Assembly (NCBI GenBank): GCA_029449245.1 | Contig: JANATF010000009.1 | Coordinates: forward strand, 248,001 to 312,000 | Length of the DNA: 64,000 bases | Source of the DNA: Mortierella alpina | Taxonomy: Eukaryota; Mortierellomycota; Mortierellomycetes; Mortierellales; Mortierellaceae | Direction: 5' to 3' | Shown: positions 12,320 through 24,532 of the stretch, piece after piece | Position numbering within the stretch: the first letter of the stretch is position 1 | Layout of the letters: the number at the start of each line of letters is the position of its first letter | Program-made: the position numbers and the translations under genes | The notes under the pieces: model-generated | Seen by the model: only the letters and a program-made list of their open reading frames with translations | What the model was told of the DNA's origin: nothing | Databases searched by the model: none

Positions 12320-13926
12320 ACTGAAGGGGTAAGTTCAGATATATTATGGGTAGATACGAAGAGATATAAAAAAAAACTGCCGAGGGTGTGTAGCGAGATG
12401 GCGAGGACGTAGTCGAAGGTGGTTTCTTATATGAGCACAGAGATAGCGACGTGGGCCGGGTGTAGCAGTTGGTCGTTTTTCACAATCTCCGTTAGCAAAG
12501 CCAGGAAGGATGAAGAGGTGTTATAGGATACGATGGGATGGATCCGGATGGGAATATGGGTGGGAAGAAGGGAAGGAGGCTAAAAATGAATGGACTCAGC
12601 CTGAAGAATAGAAGGAGCCACAACATAGAGAAAACCCTCATGCTAGATTTGGCTACCAGGTCCTTCTGTCATCCAGCGTGCCGTCGCTGTGCCTGGGGGA
12701 GACTGGAATAGAGAGATGGCGCTCCTCCTTCACTCGGTATGAAGGCAGGTGTACATCTTAGGAGACGCGGGAGCAAGAACAAGGGGCTGTTCGCAAACGG
12801 AGTCATGGATGCTCACCGTGGATGTGATGTGCAATGATGGTGGCATGGTTAAGAGCTTAACGCGTTACGCTATATGTTGGACTAGCGAGTATAGAGGGCA
12901 AAACGGGGAGGAGAGAGAAATAGGAATGGAGGACGAACATAGCATTCAGGGTACTGGTACGGAAGGGGAGGGGGGAGTGTAGACGTAGGCGCCCTTCCCG
13001 TGTTTAAAGGAGACCGTCCTTCGTTTGTTCGCAACACCGGGGGAACGCTGGTGAGCACGGATCCATTGAGGGGAGTGAAGATAGGACTCTGCAGAGGAAG
13101 AAAAGAAAAAACGAGGGTGTGATCCTCAGCAGCGGAAGCTAGAGCGATCCATGGTCCCACTACAGAAGTACAAAGGGTGAGGGTGCGTCCTTGGAACCCC
13201 GTTGTTCATCCAGGGCGCCTTTGGCTCCCCAAGTCCTGTGCATGTGCGAGCCAGAGGTAAAGAAACTGCCGGGAATGAACTCATACGCAGCGTCGTTTCT
13301 GTAGCTTTGCTTTTCAAGGGGGCCGCTCGTCTCTTCAGGAGATATCAAATGCACGGAAGAATAAAAAAACGTTCTGAGAATGTGGGGGGAATGCACGGCT
13401 AGACCGCGCAAAAGCGTATTCTCCTAACGTCTCTGAGCACGGTCTTGTGTCCCATGAACTAGTTATGGTGTCACTGGGGTCTGTCCTTTGAGGAGCCACC
13501 CAAGGACGCAGCTATGGATAGTCTAGCATAAGGACACCGCGAGAGCTCGATCTGCGTAGACTTGCTGAGCAGCCAGGAGACACGTCGGCCAGAGAAGGAG
13601 TAAAGCTCCGAAATCCCAAAGACACAGGCTGCTTGGCGAGTTGCATCGTCTGACAAAGGGGTCTCCTCCTTGAGCAAAAACGCTTGCCGTACCGGGGTCT
13701 CTTGACGGGCCAGAGGGTGGGCGGGCTCGGTTTCGAAACCATGCGCGCTTAAATCATGTGACGGTGACCGGTGTTTATCTTTTTTCTTTTTCTTAACCAT
13801 CCTCTCGTTTGTTGTTGCATGTCTGTGCCCCAACTGACTGCTGCTTCGGCGTAACGAGACTCTCCATTCACCTCTCATCCGCCGCGCGGACGCAGGACAA
13901 ACCTCTCTCTCCCCACCCCAATCGCG
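12320..13926. promoter_or_regulatory. 1.6 kb divergent intergenic region (MYB / NOL8-like)
   Basis: It separates two head-to-head genes and probably holds both promoters and long 5' leaders. No conserved gene is recognised. A minus-strand open frame of 135 codons (13878-13471) starts near a Lys-rich stretch, and shorter frames follow at 13411-13160 and 13160-12882. None has a domain I know, so they are not called as genes. Confidence 0.45.
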
Positions 13927-16900
13927 ATGAACAAGCCAAAGGAGGGCCGGCCCTTCGCTGCTCGAGGAGCCCCTGGCTCAGGGTTCGGTAGCACCTCTAC
14001 CCACAAACCCTTTACACGAGACGCCCACCGCGGCAGCGGCGACAAGGATGACAGGCGCAAACCTTTTTCAAAGCCAGGAGACAGAGCAGGACCAGGAGCA
14101 ACACGACCAGGAGCAACACGAGCAGGAGCTATGGGGGCGCCGTCATTCAACAGACAGCCAACCCCTTACAAACGACCCGCGGATAAACCAGCGCCCTCTA
14201 CTGCAGCCGACATGTTTGCAGACGATGACACTACTGCGACGAAGCCTGTCAAGGTCAAAAAGCCCAAAGTGCCTAAACCACCAGTCGATCCCAACGGTAT
14301 TGCTAATGCACCCTTTTCTTGCGTCCTTTTTACATTCGGGCAAGTGATTTTCAAGCGCATTTTTACCTGCTGCTGCCTGATCTAACCTTTTCGCCACCAT
14401 CATCCTTGTCGTATTCATAGAGCACATCTCACAAAGGGCATTCATTGGAGGACTGGCCAAAGATATCACACCTACAGACGTCGAGGGTCGATTCAAATCA
14501 TTTGGACAACTGAAAGATGTATATGTTGCCAAGGATGTGGACGGGAGCTGCAGAGGCTTCGGATATGTCACCATAGACACAACGAGGAAAGATTGGTCAA
14601 AGTGCCTGGCATTGTTCAACGGCGCAAAATGGAAGGGACACGTTTTGAAAATTGAGGAAGCTAACAAGGACTGGCAAACAAGGTAGGCAGCAGCGAATGA
14701 TGTTACTAGAATGCTGTGTGTGTGCTGGTGTGCGAGGGGGGGGGGGGGGGGGGCGGCTGTCCCAGGGTTCGTAGTGCGTCGCTGCAATGGACTAGGACGA
14801 TGAAGTTAACATTTCTGAACAACGCTTCCCCTTTTTCCCGTTATCGAATTTGACACTAGGCGGCAAGAGGATGTCGAAAAGCAAGCCAAGTTGGAAAAAA
14901 AGGCACAGGATGCGATTTTGAAAAAGTTCAAGAGGAATCCAGTCAAGCATGCAGAGGACATGTCATTGATCACCGACAAGAACATGGATGGCAAGCGCGG
15001 TTGGAAGAGAGGTCGCTTTGGAAGACCCGTCATCACCATGAAACTGGATAGGGTAAGGCCACGATTTGCAAGCCCTTCTCCAGCCTTGTTGCTGGTTCAG
15101 TCATCTTGCAGTTCCATGAACGCTGACGGAACGAATGTTTGTACTTGAAACACTTGGCTATAGATGACTTATGATCCATCGCACTTCAAGAACAATACCG
15201 AAAAAATTGTCAACGCTACAGGGAAACCATTACCTCTCGACCAATTGCTGTACCAGATCGACGAAAATGAGCCCCTTCCAAAAGGAAAGCATCTGCCGAC
15301 AGAAGTGGCACTGGCACCATTCCTCTCTAGGATGGGAGCCTCTGCTCATGCGCCCCATATCGATCACCAGAAAGCCTCAGCGGATGGCAAGAAAGAGAAA
15401 GCGCACTCAGGGCATAAGGAAGCCAGGTCAGAACCTCAGTCTCAACCACCAATTGACAGGGCTAACGGATCGGACGATCGGGCAATGATGGCCTCGGTCT
15501 TGGCAGGAATAGACATGAGCCCGAGAGCATTGTCATTGGATGGATCTGATTTCGAGGATGACGGTCATGACGGGTACATGGAAGACTTTGGAGCTCTGGA
15601 CGATACCAAAGCAGATGATTTGTTTGGCGACATGGGCACAGTCCAACCTGCGCGCACCCTTTCAAAATCAGAAAGGGATTCTAGACCAGAGGACCTGTTC
15701 GGAAGTGACGGCGAAGATGACCAGATGGAAGCGAGCCGACCCTTACTCGACTTTTTAGATGATGGCGATGATGATGAGCAAGGTGACGATGATGATGAGG
15801 ATATGGAAAGCGTCGAAGTGGATGAGGAGGAAGACGAGGAGGAAGATGAGGAAGACGAGGAGGAAGATGAGGAAGACGAGGAGGAAGATCAGGAAGAAGT
15901 GGGCAGCGACGACGATGATGCCATGGATGACGACACCATCAAGGCTATTGCTCAGCTTCAAGAGTCGTATTCAACCAGTGCAGGAGGCTTGTTTGATTCG
16001 GACGACGACCAAGCGGATGCAGAGAACGATCAAGATACCACCACCACCACCAAATTTGCCGAGGAGTCGAATACTGCTCGTCTGAAAGCTCAGGAGTCTC
16101 GTGAGGCTGAACTAGAAGCCACTCGCGGCAAGCAACAGCAACTCATTGCATCCACATTGGCCAATATGGACTCGAGAGACAAGAAGGCCGGGCACGTCGT
16201 GTTCTCGGAATCAGATGACTATGACAGCGAGGATTATGAGCAGATGGAGGCTGATCACGCAAAGAAGTTGGCCAGGTTGAACAAGCCTGCCAAGAGTATA
16301 TTCGACTCGGACTCGGGGTCGGACGAGAAGGAGGTCGACGATGCGATGGTTCCCCGCCGCAAGAGAAAGGGTGTGAAGGAAATGTTTGCTTCCGACGATG
16401 AGGACGATGAGACCGCCGCTGGCTTTGATAAGCTTGTAGAGCCAGGTAAGGCTTAATTCGCTCAAATAACCTCTCTCTCTCCCCTGCTCCAGGAACGGAA
16501 TCATCTAACGGTGTTATCTTCTTGTTACCCGATATATTTAGACCTGAACATCAAGGAGCAGTTTGAGGGCCCCGGAGGAAAAGCATTGTTCAAGATGCAG
16601 ACCAAGATTGGTACGACCGACTCTCGTTTCCAGTTGACCAAAGACTTTTTGGATGACCGGATCCGGGAAGAAGATGATGCAGACTTTGTGGCCCATCAGG
16701 ATCGACTAAAGATCGACGAATACGCCACGGGTGGGGCAGGAGCTGCCGATATTGTTCTGGATGAGGACCGACAAGTTGAGTCGAATGTCTCGGCAGAAAA
16801 GATGCAAGCCATGAACGTGTTGCGTGCCATGTTTGGAGACTCCATTGTGAGGAGTAAAAAGAAGGATGAGGACACGGCACGAAAGGCCAAGGGTGGCCTT

Positions 16901-18021
16901 GGATTCACGGCTGGACTGACGGTTCGATACGACCCCGATGCTGCCCCACCACCGTCACCGTCACCTCCCGCTGAGACTGTGGAAGAGTCCAAGGCGAGCG
17001 CCTTTGAATCTGAATCTGAATCCGAGCAGGCAGAGTCGGCTGAGGGCGAAGACCTGAGCGAGGTGGATGCCATTGAGGATGGGCGCGTAGACGAGGAAGA
17101 AGAGGAGGATGAGGAAGACGAGGAGATCAAAATGGTGGCAGAGACAAAGGATAGCAAGCCACCTGTCAAGAAGTCAGTCGGGTTCTCATTCTCATTCGAC
17201 GAAGACGCCCTGAACGCGGACCAGGAGGAGGCAGAGGACAGGGAAAAGAGCTCCTTGTTCTCAGCAGCACCCGTCAACAGCGATACAACACGAAAGTTCC
17301 AAGTGGCAACCGATCTAAAGTCCCTATTTGCGCCCGCCGCAGGAGGGTTCAAGATGTTTGGTGGCGATGATGACGAGGACGAGGACGAAGGCAAGGCCGA
17401 CGATGTCGAAGACGATCGCCAGGACGGATCCATGGCCGACGACAGTCGTCAAGATGAAGAGACACTGATGACCTCGTACACGGATGGCTCCAGAACCGTG
17501 TTTGTCAGCGGAGCAGAGGCACTCAACAGGGCACCGCTCTCACATTCAGGATCCATGTTCTTTTTCCATTTCAAGAACCCAGCGCTCCTGAAGAGGTTCG
17601 TCACCAGTGGATAAGAGCGCGCCTTGCCGCCACATGCGGTCGCATGCTTTTATAGCACCGTAAACTGACTAACATGAGCTGCTTTTGAACATTACTTTTC
17701 GCTTCGCTTACAACCAATCTAGATCCAACTACAAGACGACCAACAAAGTCTTCATGAGAACAGACACTATGTATGGATAACAAATCGCTGCACAACTTGC
17801 GCCTTTGACAGAAATATCACTGTTTTACTAATTCCCTCCCTTCTTTCGTTTTCAACAGGGACGAGGTCACTGCTCAGTGGGAGAAGACACGGCATTCAAT
17901 GACGCAAGAGTTCAAGCGCAAGCACAAATCTGCATCCCGAAACAAAGCCAGAGCCTCAAAACGGTTCAAAGCTGGCGCTGGCAGTGGCGGTTCAGGAGGA
18001 GGTGGTCCAGGAGATCATTGA
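13927..18021 (+). CDS. Nucleolar protein NOL8/Nop8-like, RRM plus acidic domains
   Basis: Predicted nucleolar factor for 60S ribosomal subunit biogenesis, 1123 residues. Exons: 13927..14296, 14421..14682, 14860..15052, 15164..16445, 16542..17595, 17723..17770, 17859..18021. A single RRM spans about residues 130-207, with RNP2 AFIGGLA and RNP1 CRGFGYVTI. It is followed by a basic stretch and a run of Asp/Glu-rich blocks (15760-15930 is almost pure acid). The conserved C-terminal Nop8/NOL8 block starts at DLNIKEQFEGPGG, includes the FFFHFKNPALLKRSNYKTT segment across an intron, and ends in a basic KRKHKSASRNKARASKRF tail. RRM at the N terminus with this C-terminal block is the NOL8 architecture. 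A C-terminal Gly-rich end and a Gly/Arg-rich N terminus are extras. It is convergent with the Sgf11-like gene. Confidence 0.87.
14736..14753. repeat. Poly-G tract of 18 in an intron
   Basis: An unbroken 18-base G run in intron 2 of the NOL8-like gene, preceded by a short TG run. It is unusual in length, and its exact count may be affected by sequencing error. Confidence 0.85.
15810..15905 (+). repeat. Coding acidic tandem repeat in NOL8-like gene
   Basis: GAGGAGGAAGA-type units repeated in frame, encoding a polymer of Glu and Asp. This is the densest of several acidic blocks in the protein. Confidence 0.8.
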
Positions 18022-18280
18022 CTTTAAATAAAAAAACAAAAACCATTGTGCATCCATAAAAAGTACAGACAGTTCCTCACTGCTTTGCTTCGTGTTGTAT
18101 TTTTTTTCTCCCGCAAAGGCGCTCCACGACTATGGCTCGGTGCAATCGCGTTTTGCGGATCAAATCTAAATATCCTGATGGTTTTTTTTTTACGACAATC
18201 GCGCTGCGACTCACTGCAATAGCAGTGCGCGTGATTGTCTCCATCCTCTCCATAAACTTGGTGCCCAGGAGACCATTCCT
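18022..18280. terminator. Convergent 3' ends of NOL8-like and Sgf11-like genes
   Basis: A 259-base spacer between two facing stop codons, with T-rich and A-rich runs. Poly(A) sites for both genes should lie here, including an AATAAA-like string just after the NOL8-like stop. Confidence 0.5.
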
Positions 18281-20898
18281 CTAAGATTTCTTCTTCTTGG
18301 GTGTCTGCAGGATTTCCATAGCATCATCATCGCCGTCTCCGTCGATATCTAGACATGTGAAAGAATGGAAGAGATGTTTGTTCCTTTTACTGTTCGGATA
18401 ATGGTGTCCTTTGCTCTTTGACACAGTGGGCCTCACAAATGTTGCCTTTGCTGCCAATATTTACCAATAAAGTCCGTGTCCAGAGAATCGGAAGCATGAC
18501 CCGAGAACGCAGAGGCCTTCTTGAGTCTAAGAACAACGCGATGGACGGGTTGAGACGATGAATGGACTAAACCACCACCTTTCCTCTCGTTGACTGTATC
18601 ATCATCATCTTCATCATCACCGCTACTGTCAGCAGCGTTGCTGCTGCTGCCATCGCTGTCACGACTACCAATGGCTCGCAAGGTGTCATGAAAGGATAAG
18701 ACTTGCCCATTTTTACTTGACGAACTCGATCCTGGCGGACGCTTGGATGAACTCACGCCTGAGGACTTTTTTGGATTCGAGCTGGACAGTTTTTGAGGCG
18801 TGCTGCCATTACTAGTGCCGCTGTTGTTGTTATTGTTGTTGTTGTTGCTGCTGCTGCCTCCGCCACTCCCGTTTTGAAGACTCCGCCCGTTGGCCAGAAG
18901 CAAGTTATCATCGAGATATCCCAACGATATTTCACCAACAGGAGCTGGTGCCCCCGCTGTAGGGACTGCTGAAGGTGTGTGAAGTCCGAGCCCCTTGAGT
19001 TTGACAGAGCTGCTTGCACTTGCCTTCGAGGCTATATGTCCAGAGAATCCAATTAGAAAAGTGACTGCAACACTAAAGTACCTTTGCAAGTGATCCTGTG
19101 CTCTTACCTTTTGCTAGTAAAGACGACTATTGAGTTACAATGCAATGGTATAGAGAGACCTGTCAATCGAGCTCTATCCTATTCAACTCATTTATATCAC
19201 GAATCACGGCTTGAATATTTACCTTTTGGGTCTTTCCAGGATAATCTGAAGAATCAGTTTCTATAGACGATGTGAAGGAAGCAAGCGCAAAAAGTTCTGG
19301 TAAGTCACTGGAATATCAATCTATCGCACCATCCCATTCTCTGAATGACAACACCTTACGTTTCTGCTTTTTGACCTTTGTGCCGCTTGATGATGAAGAC
19401 TATATTGATAGCAATGAGGATCGGTCAATGAGCTGCACACCACAAGCCTTGCGGAGATTGGGAGCCAGACAAGACTTGCCTTTGTCGAGCTGGGCGTGCC
19501 GTAGTCACCTCCATTGGATCCGTTTGCACCATTTCCGTTAGAGCCGCTTGTTACAGTATTCTTCTTGCCTACAAATGTCAATTGAGAGACGCTATTGGTA
19601 TACAGAATGCGAGATCAGGGGCGGCGCTGATTGAATTCGACATATCCTACGTTTCTTCTCCAGTACATCCTTGTCAGAGTCGCTGGCTTCCCGGTCGTCA
19701 GAGTAGCTCAAGGGGGTAAAGGGGGAACCTGATCCAGCCCGTTCGCCTGTTCCCATCCTATTGCGACAGAACAGTTGTCAAACGCGTTTAGACTATATCG
19801 TTGTGAAACGAGAATCATTGGTGAGCCAACGACAATATCCGAGAGCCTTTGTACCTGCGACTGGCTGTCCGACTAGACGTCCTTCCAGAGAGTCCAAGAC
19901 ATTTCTCAAGATGTGGCGCGTAGCGCTGAGCAGGAAAAGATCGCTGACAGTGGACGCAGTCGTACATCTGCGAGTTGTTTGGCTGAGGATTCTGTCCAAA
20001 GATATCCACGCCTGGCCGCGTAACTACGAGAAAAGAAAAGGAGGCGAATGCAGTTAAGTATCAATGCACTCAAAAAGTGGCCAAAGCTGTGATCCGTCTC
20101 CACAATCATGGTTACCATAGCTTCTGCACCTATAAACAAAAGAAAGGGAGCAAGTAAAATGTCAATTGGCCGCAGTGAGAGTTTTCCAAAGAGTCAGACA
20201 AGCATTGCCAGGGGCAGGATCGTACTTTGTTTTGCAGATAGGACAGGTCGATCGTATATTCTTAACATCCCGGTGGGCTTCTACCGCCACATCAAGGATT
20301 AATTCATCCAACAGCTCTCCAAGAATCTCAAAAGACTACAGTAATGTGAACAAGCAGACATTGTGCAAGGGTCAATGAGAGACATGGACTTTTGCATATT
20401 AACAGCACTGAGCCCGTGTTAAACTGGGTGCAGGGAAACACATCGTGCAAGAGCCATCACCACTTCCAGGTACACGATCAGGACAGTACAAAAAAAGAGA
20501 GAATGAGAGCATGGACCCGTAGCTTACCAAGCTGGCCAATGAGATAGCTTTGGAATCGGCACCATCCTTGGAGGCTATGCTTTTGTCCATGGCGCGCTTC
20601 GTATGCCGTAGCATTTCCAGCTGGGACGCTTGGTCCTTGTGTATTTTTGCGAACAGCCTGCGAAAAAGAAAAGTAGCATGTAGACACATTCCAAGATTTG
20701 AGTCAGGCAAGAAAGAATATAAATGCAGGCAAGCCCTGCAAGGTATGCCAGGGCAAGCTCTGCAAGGCAGGCTGGTGTGTTCCCCAACAGCAGACCCTAG
20801 TCTGCTTGAGCGAGGGCCACACCTCGCCCTTTGGCTATGCAGAGAAAATGGAGAGAAGGGAAGAGCAGGACTTACGCCTCCATGTCGCTGGAGGACAT
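18281..20898 (-). CDS. SGF11: SAGA deubiquitinase-module subunit Sgf11/ATXN7L3-like
   Basis: Subunit that activates the histone H2B deubiquitinase of the SAGA coactivator. I reconstruct 12 exons: 20898..20876, 20657..20528, 20335..20226, 20129..20116, 20023..19855, 19757..19651, 19568..19480, 19399..19360, 19296..19223 (or 19260..19223), 19126..19108, 19031..18465, 18348..18281, giving 469 residues. The N-terminal helix ELLDELILDVAVEAHRDVK is the family's SAGA-anchoring segment. The Sgf11 zinc finger has Cys115, Cys118, His130 and Cys134 in DCVHCQRSFPAQ, then YAPHLEKCLG, followed by SSRTASRR. The long Ser/Asn/Gly-rich tail with a short acidic-basic end is not in yeast Sgf11. Exon 4 is only 14 bases, and the intron after exon 7 fits only GC-AG borders. 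The first exon (8 residues) is less certain than the core. Confidence 0.85.
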
Positions 20899-21125
20899 GG
20901 TGCTGGTGCTCCGTACGAGAGGGCTGGCCATGGAGAGGCTGTCCCTGTGTGTTGGAGAGAGAAGGGAGAGGGGAGTGGAGAGACGGATGGGATCAACAAG
21001 GCCGGCGGATGGTGCGGAGGCTGCAGTTGTGGAGGGTGATGCAATCGGCAAAAGGGGAAAACCAATGGGCTGAAAGTAAAATAAAAAAACTGTGTGGAAC
21101 AGAGAGGACAGGTTTTTGATTTACT

Positions 21126-23848
21126 CTATGCTACCCGCAGATCCTCCATCTCAGCCTGCAGACCAGGACTCTGCCGGAAGGACGCTTCGTCCACACCAAC
21201 CTCCTGCATCAAGCCCATCACATCGCCAGTGCACAGCTGCATCACCATGGCCCGCAACTTCTCCTTGGCATACATGTCCATGGCCTCGTCACCCATCATT
21301 GACTCTGCAAGCTGCATTAGCAACGGCTTGGGCGTTGGGAACACCTTGACCACTACGTTCTCCACGTGCAAGTCTGAAGGCAGGTGTCCCGCGCTCTTGT
21401 GAGCCTCCAGACCATAATCTCCAGCCAGGCGCACAGCATACGATAGTCCACCCAGTTTGTCCACCAATCCAGCTACATGATAAGAAGTGAAGGAGTGACA
21501 TGAGCAAAGATGTAAGTGCATACTTTGCGATACGCCTGTGAAGGCTAAGCAGTGTCCTAACGGTCTTACCTGTCAGTGCTTCCTTGCCATTCATAACGCG
21601 ACCGCCTGCGACATTCTCCACTTGCTCAATGGTCATCTTTCGGCCGTCCGCTACGCGTTTGATGAAATCTGCGTATGTGGTATCGATCTGGCGCTTGAAC
21701 CTAGTCAGAGCAGCACCCTCCAGATCGTTCAGGAGTGACGTATCCGAAGAGCCAGTGAAGAATTGTTCAACACTGACACCGATAAGCTTGAAAAACTCGG
21801 GTGTAAAGTAAGGCCTCAGCGAGGCGACTCCGATGCTTCCTGTGACGGTGGTGGCTAATCTCGGGGAAAGGCATACACAGTGAAGCCAGCGCGTAGGAGA
21901 GCATCAGTAACAAATCTAGAGCAACAATAAATTACAAACACCGTACGAGAATGTGGACTTACGTTGAGCAACAATGGCCTTGGCGTGGGTCGAAACAAAA
22001 TAGCCGCCGCTAGCCGAGGTGTTTCCAAAGCTGACAACCACGGGCTTCTTCTTCTCATCCTGGCACCATCGGATGGCGTCTCCGATCGTATCGCTGGCTA
22101 CGACATCCCCTCCACCCGAATCGATTCTCAGGACCACAGCATCCACAGATGGGTCGTTGGCAGCCTCTCTAATACCTTTGACAACAGTGTTGGCGCCGAA
22201 ATCACCGCCACCTCTAGAATTTATAAACCACATCAGTAAAGGTGGTTGTTCTAGTCTTGCCGTGTCGAGCATACGTTCTTATAGTCCGAGACATACCGTT
22301 TGATACCGCCAATCAAGTAGACAATTCCGACAACAAGACTGGGCTCGCCTGTCTTGGCAAGTTTGTCCGTGTGTTCCTTAGCCTTTACGCGCATGTAGTG
22401 CGCCAAACCAAAGGCTCCGTTATCCTCGACCATTTTTCCACAATCCCGCTTGTACAACAGGCCGTCCACGAGCCCTTCGTCCTTGGCTTCTGATCCCATG
22501 AAGGGTCCAATCTGGATGAGGTGGTTCAGTTTTTCGACAGGATCACTTCCAAGAACTTTCTGGCGCGACTTTGCAATCTCGGCCAAGATTTGAGAATTCA
22601 ATCCCTTGAGAAGATCAAACAGATTCTGCTTTTGGGGCGGAGGCAGTTCTGTTTCCGTGAAAGGGCTGACCATGCTCTTGTATTCCTTGCGTGCCTCGGC
22701 GCGCACTATCGACACGTCGATAATGGGTCTCCGTCAGATTTCAGGATCGTGACACGTATTAACGATGCACTTTGGCTTCTTACCTTGAATGCCAAAGCGC
22801 CCCAATAGAGTCTTGAAAAAAGGGACCGTCGAGGACAAGCCGACCAAAGGAATGCTCCCGCTTGGCTGCATGTAAACCTTGTCGAATGCAGAGGCCAGGT
22901 AGTATTGAGATTGATTATCTACCCATAAGAGTTCAAGACGTGTCAATTCGAGTGTCGCTGAAATAGAACGAGGCTTACATGAAACGTTAAACGTTCCAAG
23001 AGTCCCGTGTCAAAGCATACCAAACGAATCTGTATAGGCGATAAGCGAGACCTTGTCCTCGCCACCCAGTGCCTTGGCTTTTGCTTCCTTGAACTCCTGG
23101 ATCGCAGTGCGTAATTCCTGGATCTGAGCGAGTCCAAGAGGTTTCGTCTGCTGAGTCTTTTGGTTGGCTGTCGAAAAGTTGGCCATGATGCCGACAATTC
23201 TTGGATCATCTTTGGCGTGTTTGATGGCGGTGACAACGTCGATCAAGGTCGAGACGGGTGCCGGGGAACTGCCTCCTGCTGCCCTCAATACTTTCTGGAA
23301 GTATCCCTTATCCGTATCTGTCTCGACGATGGATCTATGTTCGATTCAGGCATGCTTTCCCTGTCAGTTTTCGGCGGCCACTCTTGCGACACGTCATTGC
23401 TCCTTCTACGATGAGTCCCTACCCGTCCGTGACTCGCCAGTGAAGAACAGTGTTGGGTGGAATGGTGTCCCTGATCTTTTGCTGGCGCCAATTGCTATGG
23501 ATCGAGTGGACAGGGTTAGGCCAAATTAGCTTTTGCCATTCACAGAATGCACATACCGCGAGCCTCAGGCCAACGAGACTCAGGTCAACGAGACATATAT
23601 ACTTGCTAGTAAAAGTTGGCTCCGCTGTAGAGGACAAAGATTCCGAAAGTGATTTTGCCACGGTTGGCCCATGTTTTTGAAAACGCGTTTGGTTTCCTCC
23701 ATGGTCCTCCATTTTGAGTCGGTTGTGAAGATGCGCCTGTGGCATGAGCATTCGAAGCAGCATGGGCTCCAGGTGTAACACCCGTTGCGCCTCCTGCGGT
23801 ACCTGCAGCCGCCGCCGCAGCAGCAGGTTCTGGCGGTGTCGTTGACAT
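21126..23848 (-). CDS. Signal peptide peptidase SppA-type (protease IV, family S49)
   Basis: Serine protease of the bacterial protease IV/plant SPPA family, 684 residues from eight exons: 23848..23607, 23494..23423, 23334..23021, 22918..22784, 22705..22297, 22213..21963, 21854..21570, 21472..21126. It has the two-domain long form. The predicted general-base Lys264 lies in KEYKSMV in the N-terminal half, and the nucleophile Ser459 in NTSASGGYF in the C-terminal half. The flanking LRIDSGGGDV and VTGSIGV strands are diagnostic. An Ala-rich start is followed by one hydrophobic segment (about residues 65-82), suggesting a membrane anchor. The compartment is not evident from sequence. Intron 1 requires a GC donor. 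SppA proteins are familiar in bacteria, archaea and plastids, and a copy interrupted by seven introns in a fungus is noteworthy. The gene is tandem with, and downstream of, the Sgf11-like gene. Confidence 0.88.
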
Positions 23849-24532
23849 TGTGAGTTGAGGAGTGACCAAAAGGATCTGATCCGCAAGAAATGAAAATTTA
23901 TTTTGTTTGGTCGCCTTCTGAGCTGATCAACTGTCCACTGCTGTACTATGTGCGACGGGTTACAACACAAGCTGTCCATGATCTCAGCGAGAATAGACAG
24001 CTACTCTGTACAGTAGATAGCAGGGTCTTGTGTTCGGAGGCTCTGCGGTGGAGATCTGGAGCAGCCCATAGACTAGGAACCAAGTAGCGCCCTTGTGCTC
24101 CAGTCTACAGGACACTGGTAGATCTGCCCAGGATCGATTGGCAATCGAGGGAATCGCTCACCCCTTTTTTTTTGCTTGAGCGAGCCAGTGCCTTTGACTT
24201 GGCCTGATCCTATTTGCCAGCGATATATTTGTGCTCAGGAATCTCGCCAGTAGAAACCGAGTCGAGTCAGTCACTCAGTCCTAGACTACTTTAATACGCT
24301 GCTTCCATCCTGTTCTGTTGTTCATCTGCCCCTCTCATCTCTCTTCTCCACCAAAGCTACTTTTCATCTTTCCCTTTCTTCCCACCCCTTCCCCTTTTCT
24401 TCCTTTCCTCTTTTCCTCTTTTCCTCCTCTCGTCCCTTTCGTCTTCATTCTCTGTCTAATCCCGTTCATTCCTCATCCCCCTTCAGCCAACACACGCGTC
24501 CACATCTCGTGCATATACTCGCAAACACGACC
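23849..24532. promoter_or_regulatory. Bidirectional promoter region SppA / calreticulin
   Basis: 684 bases between two divergent start codons. The part next to the calreticulin ATG (about 24326-24475) is a long pyrimidine tract of CTTTCC-type units. Such CT-rich leaders are typical of strongly expressed fungal genes. I could not identify a clear unfolded-protein-response element. Confidence 0.5.

Noticed and set aside
19401-19480. A separate coding reading SCLAPNLRKACGVQ in another frame, as part of an SCA7-like domain
   Set aside because: It would need a 19-base intron or a frameshift upstream and runs into a stop. It is explained as part of a GC-AG intron of normal size with a branch-point-like CTCATTGAC.
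23585-23607. Frameshift or premature stop after the membrane segment of SppA
   Set aside because: The in-frame TAG lies at the exon edge. A GC donor one base before it restores a perfectly phased junction into the conserved NWRQQKIRDTIPP segment, so the gene is not a pseudogene.
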